From contig NZ_STFG01000001.1 in NCBI RefSeq assembly GCF_004833285.1, positions 434,001-498,000 of the forward strand: a stretch of DNA of 64,000 bases, in the 5' to 3' direction. A program made the translations under genes and the position numbers. How positions within the stretch are numbered: the stretch's first letter is position 1; each line of letters opens with the position of its first letter. Shown one piece after another: positions 59,802-64,000 of this stretch. Source of the stretch: Lampropedia puyangensis (GTDB taxonomy: Bacteria > Pseudomonadota > Gammaproteobacteria > Burkholderiales > Burkholderiaceae_C). Under the pieces are notes generated by a model. It searched no databases. It was not told where the DNA came from and was given only the letters and a program-made list of their open reading frames with translations.

Positions 59802-60872
59802 TTATTGGCGATGGCCGTGGCGTTTGCGTATGGCCCCAAGCATTCCAACCCCTGCAATCAAGGTCAATAGCGACCACATGTGTAATGTAGGTACAGGAGT
59901 TGCCTGGATCGTATTTCTTGGGGGGAGGAGGTTTGTATTCACGGAGATCAATACCGAGCCCGGTTGGCCAGGTGTGCCGGTTGCACTGGCATTTGCTATA
60001 CCGCCAATTTCTTCACGATAGCCGCCAATACCGCCTGCCGCACCGGTGCTGCCTATTGCAGGTTGGTAGAGCACATTGCTGCCAACAGCCCAAACACATG
60101 AGCCGCCCCCCGTGCCACCTTTACCGGGCTCGCCATTGACCATGTCTATACCGTACCAGCCATCTCGCCCTCCGTCACCACCTGCGCCGACAGCCCCGGT
60201 ATAGCCGCCACCGCCACCACCACCGCCACCGCCATTTGGGTCAACGGCAGTGGGATCGGTTGGGATCAGCGATGCGCCACCTACACCACCATCAGCGGCC
60301 GTTAGGCAGTTTGCGGTGGACACCACGGTGGTTAAGGCATCTCCGCCATTGGTTCCTGATGTCCATCCTGCAGTTGTTGTCGCATCGTCAGTTCGCCCCC
60401 AGTATGAGCTACCGCCACCGCCACCGCCAGCTCGAATTACGGTGTCGCCTACTGTTGCGACTGAGCCACCGCCACCGCCACCGCCACCGCCGCTGCCATA
60501 ACCAATAGTGCCGTTGCCGCCTTTTCCACTACCATTGCCTCCGGTGCCGCCTACAGAAAAATTGGTGAGCATAGCTCCCCCATCACCTAGTGTGGCAGAG
60601 ATAAGTTGACCAGGTTGGACTGCTATGGTGGCTACCACTTTTGCACCAGCCCCACCGTTTCCTGCATTGTCGTCGTCACCTCCTCCACCCGAGCCTCCTG
60701 CGCCTTCAAGAACCACGTCAACCCAGTGGACTCCAGCAGGAACGGTTGCTGTTCCTGCTGCATTCAGCAAAACTTGGGCAGGTACGCTTCCTGCAGATAC
60801 CAAGCAGGCAACAGCAAGAGAAAATTTGAATTTTTGTGTGTGGAACATGGAGGCACTCATTTGGAAGTTCAT
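59802..60872 (-). CDS. Glycine-rich IPTL-CTERM surface protein
   Basis: About 356 residues: a signal peptide near FSLAVACLVSAGSVPAQ, a Gly-rich body with poly-Gly runs of 8-10, and a C-terminal sorting signal VPTLHMW, a hydrophobic helix (SLLTLIAGVGMLGAI), then RKRHGHRQ, typical of IPTL-CTERM proteins. Such proteins are thought to be processed and retained at the envelope in exosortase-like fashion. The body probably forms a glycine-rich extended structure. Start is unsure: ATG 60872, 60860 or 60848. No exosortase-type gene is nearby. Confidence 0.78.
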   Translation of the reverse strand: MNFQMSASMFHTQKFKFSLAVACLVSAGSVPAQVLLNAAGTATVPAGVHWVDVVLEGAGGSGGGGDDDNAGNGGAGAKVVATIAVQPGQLISATLGDGGAMLTNFSVGGTGGNGSGKGGNGTIGYGSGGGGGGGGGSVATVGDTVIRAGGGGGGSSYWGRTDDATTTAGWTSGTNGGDALTTVVSTANCLTAADGGVGGASLIPTDPTAVDPNGGGGGGGGGGYTGAVGAGGDGGRDGWYGIDMVNGEPGKGGTGGGSCVWAVGSNVLYQPAIGSTGAAGGIGGYREEIGGIANASATGTPGQPGSVLISVNTNLLPPRNTIQATPVPTLHMWSLLTLIAGVGMLGAIRKRHGHRQ

Positions 60873-61039
60873 TGGGTTTATACGAATCGCAGGATAGCTT
60901 ATTGTGTCTATGTGAAACAATGTGATTTGTTTGTCACTCCTTTTGATTAACACTTTTTCATTTTTTTTGTGGTTTTTTGACGTTGTATTTAGATGCAGTC
61001 GTGGCTACGTAATTTCGTATGCCTGATTGCCCAAAAAAA

Positions 61040-61720
61040 CTGTTCGTAGCCTTACGTTGTGCAAAGCGTCGTTCATACGAATTAGGTGAGCAGTAGTTCA
61101 GTGTTGAACGCTGACGTATGGGGTTTTGGAACCCTGTCATGTAGCCAGTGATAACGAGGTCGGCTTCTGGGGAATTGGGCACAGGTCGTTCACCACGTGT
61201 GCTTCATCTTGAGAATCAGAAAGAAATGCTGTATTGGTGCCTATCCCAATAACTTCCCTTGCGACTCATGCTGGCGATGAACTTGTAGTCTGCCAATATC
61301 TTGATGTAATCGCTGCTTGTATATTGGTTACCCTGTCTGAATGCGCGATCAATCTTGGCTTGGGGTTACGGCAGTTGATGACCGTCTTCAACGCCGAGCA
61401 CACCGGCATGCGCATGCATGACTGATGCAGTGGCCCAGCCTACAAATTTTTGCGAGTACAAATCCAGCAATGCCGAGAGATAGAACCCACCGACGTCCGT
61501 GCTGACGTGCGTGATGTCAGCAACCTACTCCCACCAGGAGAGCCAGGTATGAACTGGTGGCCAAGCGCATTTGCAGCAATGGGTAAATCGTGATGGCTGT
61601 TGGTTGGTGTGTGTGCTTGCATTTGCATTAGGCACAGAGCCTGTTTCCGTGCATCAGCGTGTGCACAGTGCTGTCGGTCAGATCCATGTCTTTGTGCACT
61701 TGCGCCATTTAGAGTTATTT
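61040..61720 (-). pseudogene. Decayed IS3-family transposase (OrfB)
   Basis: Fragments of an IS3 DDE transposase on the minus strand in several frames: VADITHVSTDVGGFYLSALL (first Asp region), then after a stop QGNQYTSSDYIKILADYK and MSRKGSYWD, then FQNPIRQRSTLNYCSPNSYE (C-terminal RRHSTLGYLSP-like end). Frame changes fall within the HSDRG region and elsewhere, and the final Glu is lost, so it is inactive. No inverted repeats or OrfA were found. Confidence 0.85.
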
Positions 61721-61741
61721 CGACTCTTTAAAAGCACTTTG

Positions 61742-62269
61742 CTAGCGGGCGCAGACCAGATCCCAGTTGCCGATGTCGTGCTCTTCGCAGTCAACAGGTG
61801 AGCCGGGGGGGGCGATGCGATCTACCACAAGCCAGGTGCCTTCTTTCAAGGTCCTTAAGGGGTGGTGCCATGTGCCGGGTGCCAAGTTGATACCTTGCTG
61901 GCCGTCGGAGAGAAAGGCTTGTACATGGGGGGGCTGCAATGCGTAGGCGGGAACATCGGCAGGTGCGACGACGACCAACATGGGCAATGCCTGGCCCATC
62001 GGAACAAAGGCTTGGGAGGTATAAGCATGGCGCTCTAGCACTTGCAGAGGCAAGTTCCAGGGCAGTGCCTGAGCATGAAAAAGGCTCATGCCAATGCGGC
62101 CTTCAGCACGCAATTGAGGTTGTGCGAGATCATGATAACGCTGACATGTACCTCCATTGATGGGGAAACTGCAGTGGCCTTTGCATTCAATGACCTGACC
62201 GAATGGCGCAAAGCTTTCAGCTGTGAGTGGTTGCACCGTAAGCCAGTGTGTGGTGGGTAGTGCAGGCAT
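61742..62269 (-). CDS. allA: Ureidoglycolate lyase
   Basis: A 175-residue enzyme splitting ureidoglycolate to glyoxylate and urea, late in allantoin breakdown. QPLTAESFAPFGQVIE, the GHCSFPINGGTCQRYHDLA segment and APGTWHHPL are family motifs. The start overlaps the stop of the ABC ATPase (TAATG), so the two are coupled. Other allantoin genes are not in the window. Confidence 0.88.
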   Translation of the reverse strand: MPALPTTHWLTVQPLTAESFAPFGQVIECKGHCSFPINGGTCQRYHDLAQPQLRAEGRIGMSLFHAQALPWNLPLQVLERHAYTSQAFVPMGQALPMLVVVAPADVPAYALQPPHVQAFLSDGQQGINLAPGTWHHPLRTLKEGTWLVVDRIAPPGSPVDCEEHDIGNWDLVCAR

Positions 62270-63006
62270 TATTGAACCGATCCTAGGAAAGCGGCCAATT
62301 CAGGGGTTTTGGGGGCGCGAAACAGCTCTTTGGCGTTGCCGTTTTCATGGATACGACCTTGGTGCATGAATATCAGACGACTGCCCACATCACGGGCGAA
62401 GCGCATTTCATGGGTCACCATGATGAGGGTCATGCCTTCGGCTGCGAGGTTTTGAACCACGGCCAGAACTTCATTAACCAACTCAGGATCAAGCGCAGAG
62501 GTGATCTCGTCACAGAGCAATACACTGGGTTGCATGGACAAGGCTCTGGCGATGGCAACGCGTTGCTGCTGGCCGCCGCTGAGCTGATCGGGGTAAGCAT
62601 CAAATTTGTCACCCATGCCGACCTTGTGGAGCATCTCACGCGCCAGTTCTAAAGCTTCTCGCTTGCTGGTTTTTTTTACCACCGTTGGCGCTAGGGCGAC
62701 GTTTTGGCCCGCACTGAGATGAGGAAATAGATTGAATTGCTGAAAGACCATCCCCACTTTCAGGCGTAGCGCGCGCAGTTGTTGGGGCATGGCAGCATCG
62801 GGCTTGAGGACAGCACCATCGACAACAATCTGCCCTTCATTGATGGCTTCAAGGCCATTGATGGTGCGCAGCAAGGTGCTTTTGCCTGAGCCGCTGCGAC
62901 CGATCATGGAGACGACTTCTCCGCGTTCAACGAGCAGGTCAATTCCTTTGAGAACATGGTTGTCACCATAGTATTTGTGTAGGTCACAGACATCAACGAG
63001 CGGCAT
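62269..63006 (-). CDS. Polar amino-acid ABC transporter ATPase
   Basis: A 245-residue GlnQ-type ATPase with Walker A GRSGSGKSTLLR, signature LSGGQQQRVAIARAL, Walker B VLLCDEITSALDPEL and VTHEMRFARDVG. Start ATG 63006 (MPLVDV), overlapping the permease gene by 14 bases. Because it is coupled to allA it may carry an ureide or a related amino acid. Confidence 0.93.
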   Translation of the reverse strand: MPLVDVCDLHKYYGDNHVLKGIDLLVERGEVVSMIGRSGSGKSTLLRTINGLEAINEGQIVVDGAVLKPDAAMPQQLRALRLKVGMVFQQFNLFPHLSAGQNVALAPTVVKKTSKREALELAREMLHKVGMGDKFDAYPDQLSGGQQQRVAIARALSMQPSVLLCDEITSALDPELVNEVLAVVQNLAAEGMTLIMVTHEMRFARDVGSRLIFMHQGRIHENGNAKELFRAPKTPELAAFLGSVQ

Positions 63007-63646
63007 AGAGTTTCTTCTCCAGATGTTTGGCATAAAGCGAGAGTGGGTAGCACAGTAAGAAGTACCCGATGGCTACGAGGCCGTAGATGAGAAAGGGTTG
63101 GAATGTGGCGTTTGCAAGCATTGAGCCAATTTTGGTGAGCTCACTGAAACCGATGATGGACGCCACAGAGGTGCCTTTGACGATCTGTACAGAAAAGCCC
63201 ACGGTAGGAGCAATAGAGAGGCGAAATGCCTGTGGCAGAACGACATGGCGCATTTGCTGAAAATATCCCATAGCCAGACTGGAAGAGGCTTCCCATTGGC
63301 CTTTGGGAATGGCCTGCACGCAGCCGCGCCATACTTCTGCCAAATAGGCGCTGGTGTAAAAAGTCAGGCCCAGTGCGGCTGCAATCCAAGGTGAAATATC
63401 CACCCCCAACATGGGCAGTCCAAAAAAAATCAAAAACAACTGCATTAACAGCGGTGTGTTCTGGAACAGTTCAATCCAGTAGGAAGCCAGCCGTTGAAGG
63501 AAGAGGTTTTTACCTACTCGCGCGAAAAGGATGATCAGCCCAGCGATGCCGCCTAACACGAACGCCATTAGGGAAAGGCGCAATGTTGACCAGAAGCCTT
63601 GCCCTAGGGCCGAAAACAAGGCAGGCCAGTTCATATCTGCAATCAT
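62993..63646 (-). CDS. Polar amino-acid ABC permease
   Basis: A 217-residue permease of the HisMQ/GlnP type with about five helices. Contact loop EASSSLAMGYFQQMRHVVLPQAFR is present. ATG 63646 or 63634 may be the start. It overlaps the upstream permease by four bases. Confidence 0.92.
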   Translation of the reverse strand: MIADMNWPALFSALGQGFWSTLRLSLMAFVLGGIAGLIILFARVGKNLFLQRLASYWIELFQNTPLLMQLFLIFFGLPMLGVDISPWIAAALGLTFYTSAYLAEVWRGCVQAIPKGQWEASSSLAMGYFQQMRHVVLPQAFRLSIAPTVGFSVQIVKGTSVASIIGFSELTKIGSMLANATFQPFLIYGLVAIGYFLLCYPLSLYAKHLEKKLYAAR

Positions 63647-64000
63647 GCGCGCACTCCTTGTGTGGGGGCTGCTTTAGGGGTAGGACGGTTGATGATCCAA
63701 CGATTGCCAATCCACAGTAGGAGCTGGCGCAGCATGAGGGCCAACGCAAAGTACATCAGCGTGACGATGAGGTAGGTTTCCAACGCGCGAAAATTACGCG
63801 ATTGAATGAAGTTGGCCGCGAACGTGAGGTCTTCTGCTGCGATTTGCGACACCACGGCAGAACCGAGCATGACGATGATGATTTGGCTAGTCAATGCGGG
63901 CCAGACTTTTTGCAAAGCCGGGCGCAGTACGACATGTCTGAATGTGGCAAACCGGCTCATGGCTAAGGCGGCGGCGGCCTCAAGCTGACCACGCGGTGTT
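63643..64000 (-). CDS. Second polar amino-acid ABC permease, truncated by window
   Basis: C-terminal part of a paralogous permease: EAAAALAMSRFATFRHVVLRPALQ is the ATPase-contact loop, and it is followed by the last membrane helices. The reading frame is open to the window end; the ATG at 63960 is internal. With 62993-63646 it forms the permease pair of the transporter. Confidence 0.9.
   Translation of the reverse strand, partial: TPRGQLEAAAALAMSRFATFRHVVLRPALQKVWPALTSQIIIVMLGSAVVSQIAAEDLTFAANFIQSRNFRALETYLIVTLMYFALALMLRQLLLWIGNRWIINRPTPKAAPTQGVRA

Noticed and set aside
60250-60508. Poly-Pro, Arg/His-rich frames on the plus strand
   Set aside because: They are the complement of the poly-Gly coding triplets of the glycine-rich gene.
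61040-61720. Active insertion sequence
   Set aside because: Frameshifts, a lost catalytic Glu and no recognisable ends show it is a remnant.

Overview
The window is chromosomal DNA of a betaproteobacterium, most likely order Burkholderiales and close to Comamonadaceae. The evidence is gene order: mltG-tmk-holB-pilZ-tatD, parE near rpsO-pnp, then qor-tpiA-secG-tRNA-Leu-nuoA-N followed by DUF2818 and DUF1178 genes, plus a Burkholderia-type porin and an IPTL-CTERM surface protein. Genus cannot be fixed from sequence alone. Nearly everything is housekeeping or core metabolism; I see no prophage, CRISPR array, integron or defence island.

Layout. 1-7600: a SirB1-type protein convergent with ygfZ, then mltG-tmk-holB-pilZ-tatD and an exported ankyrin-repeat protein. 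7700-15700: parE (no parC beside it), an unnamed membrane-anchored protein, rpsO, pnp, a quinone oxidoreductase, tpiA and secG, closed by a strong terminator. 15900-31800: tRNA-Leu(GAG), the complete 14-gene complex I operon nuoA-N, a terminator, then DUF2818 and DUF1178 genes. 31850-37200: a possible lone HicB-like small gene, a sulfate-binding protein, cysT-cysW-cysA and a translationally coupled dsbB. 37400-42200 (minus strand): a porin, a short MscS channel, a REC-GGDEF diguanylate cyclase and lysS. 42400-47600: a branched-chain amino-acid ABC system (binding protein, terminator, then livH-M-G-F). 47660-50000: a trypsin-like lipoprotein protease on the minus strand and three identical tandem tRNA-Asn genes with a terminator. 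50000-57700: a LysR regulator divergent from threonine aldolase, cobT-cobS-cobC for cobalamin nucleotide-loop assembly, a YigZ protein, an acyl-CoA ligase and a cupin. 57850-64000: dadA divergent from an Lrp-type regulator, the glycine-rich IPTL-CTERM protein, a decayed IS3 transposase, and a polar-amino-acid ABC transporter operon ending in allA (ureidoglycolate lyase), cut by the window edge.

How the genes work together: complex I, the sulfate and amino-acid importers, dadA and ltaE suggest an aerobic heterotroph living on amino acids and organic acids. The less ordinary parts are the low-complexity IPTL-CTERM surface protein, the protease lipoprotein, the tRNA-Asn triplication, several unassigned dyads near promoters (pnp leader, livJ leader, porin leader, upstream of DUF1178) and the pairing of a c-di-GMP cyclase with lysS. 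I did not find a clearly new multi-gene system. Start codons were often moved inward from the longest open frame, using Shine-Dalgarno sites, overlaps with neighbours and family N-termini.
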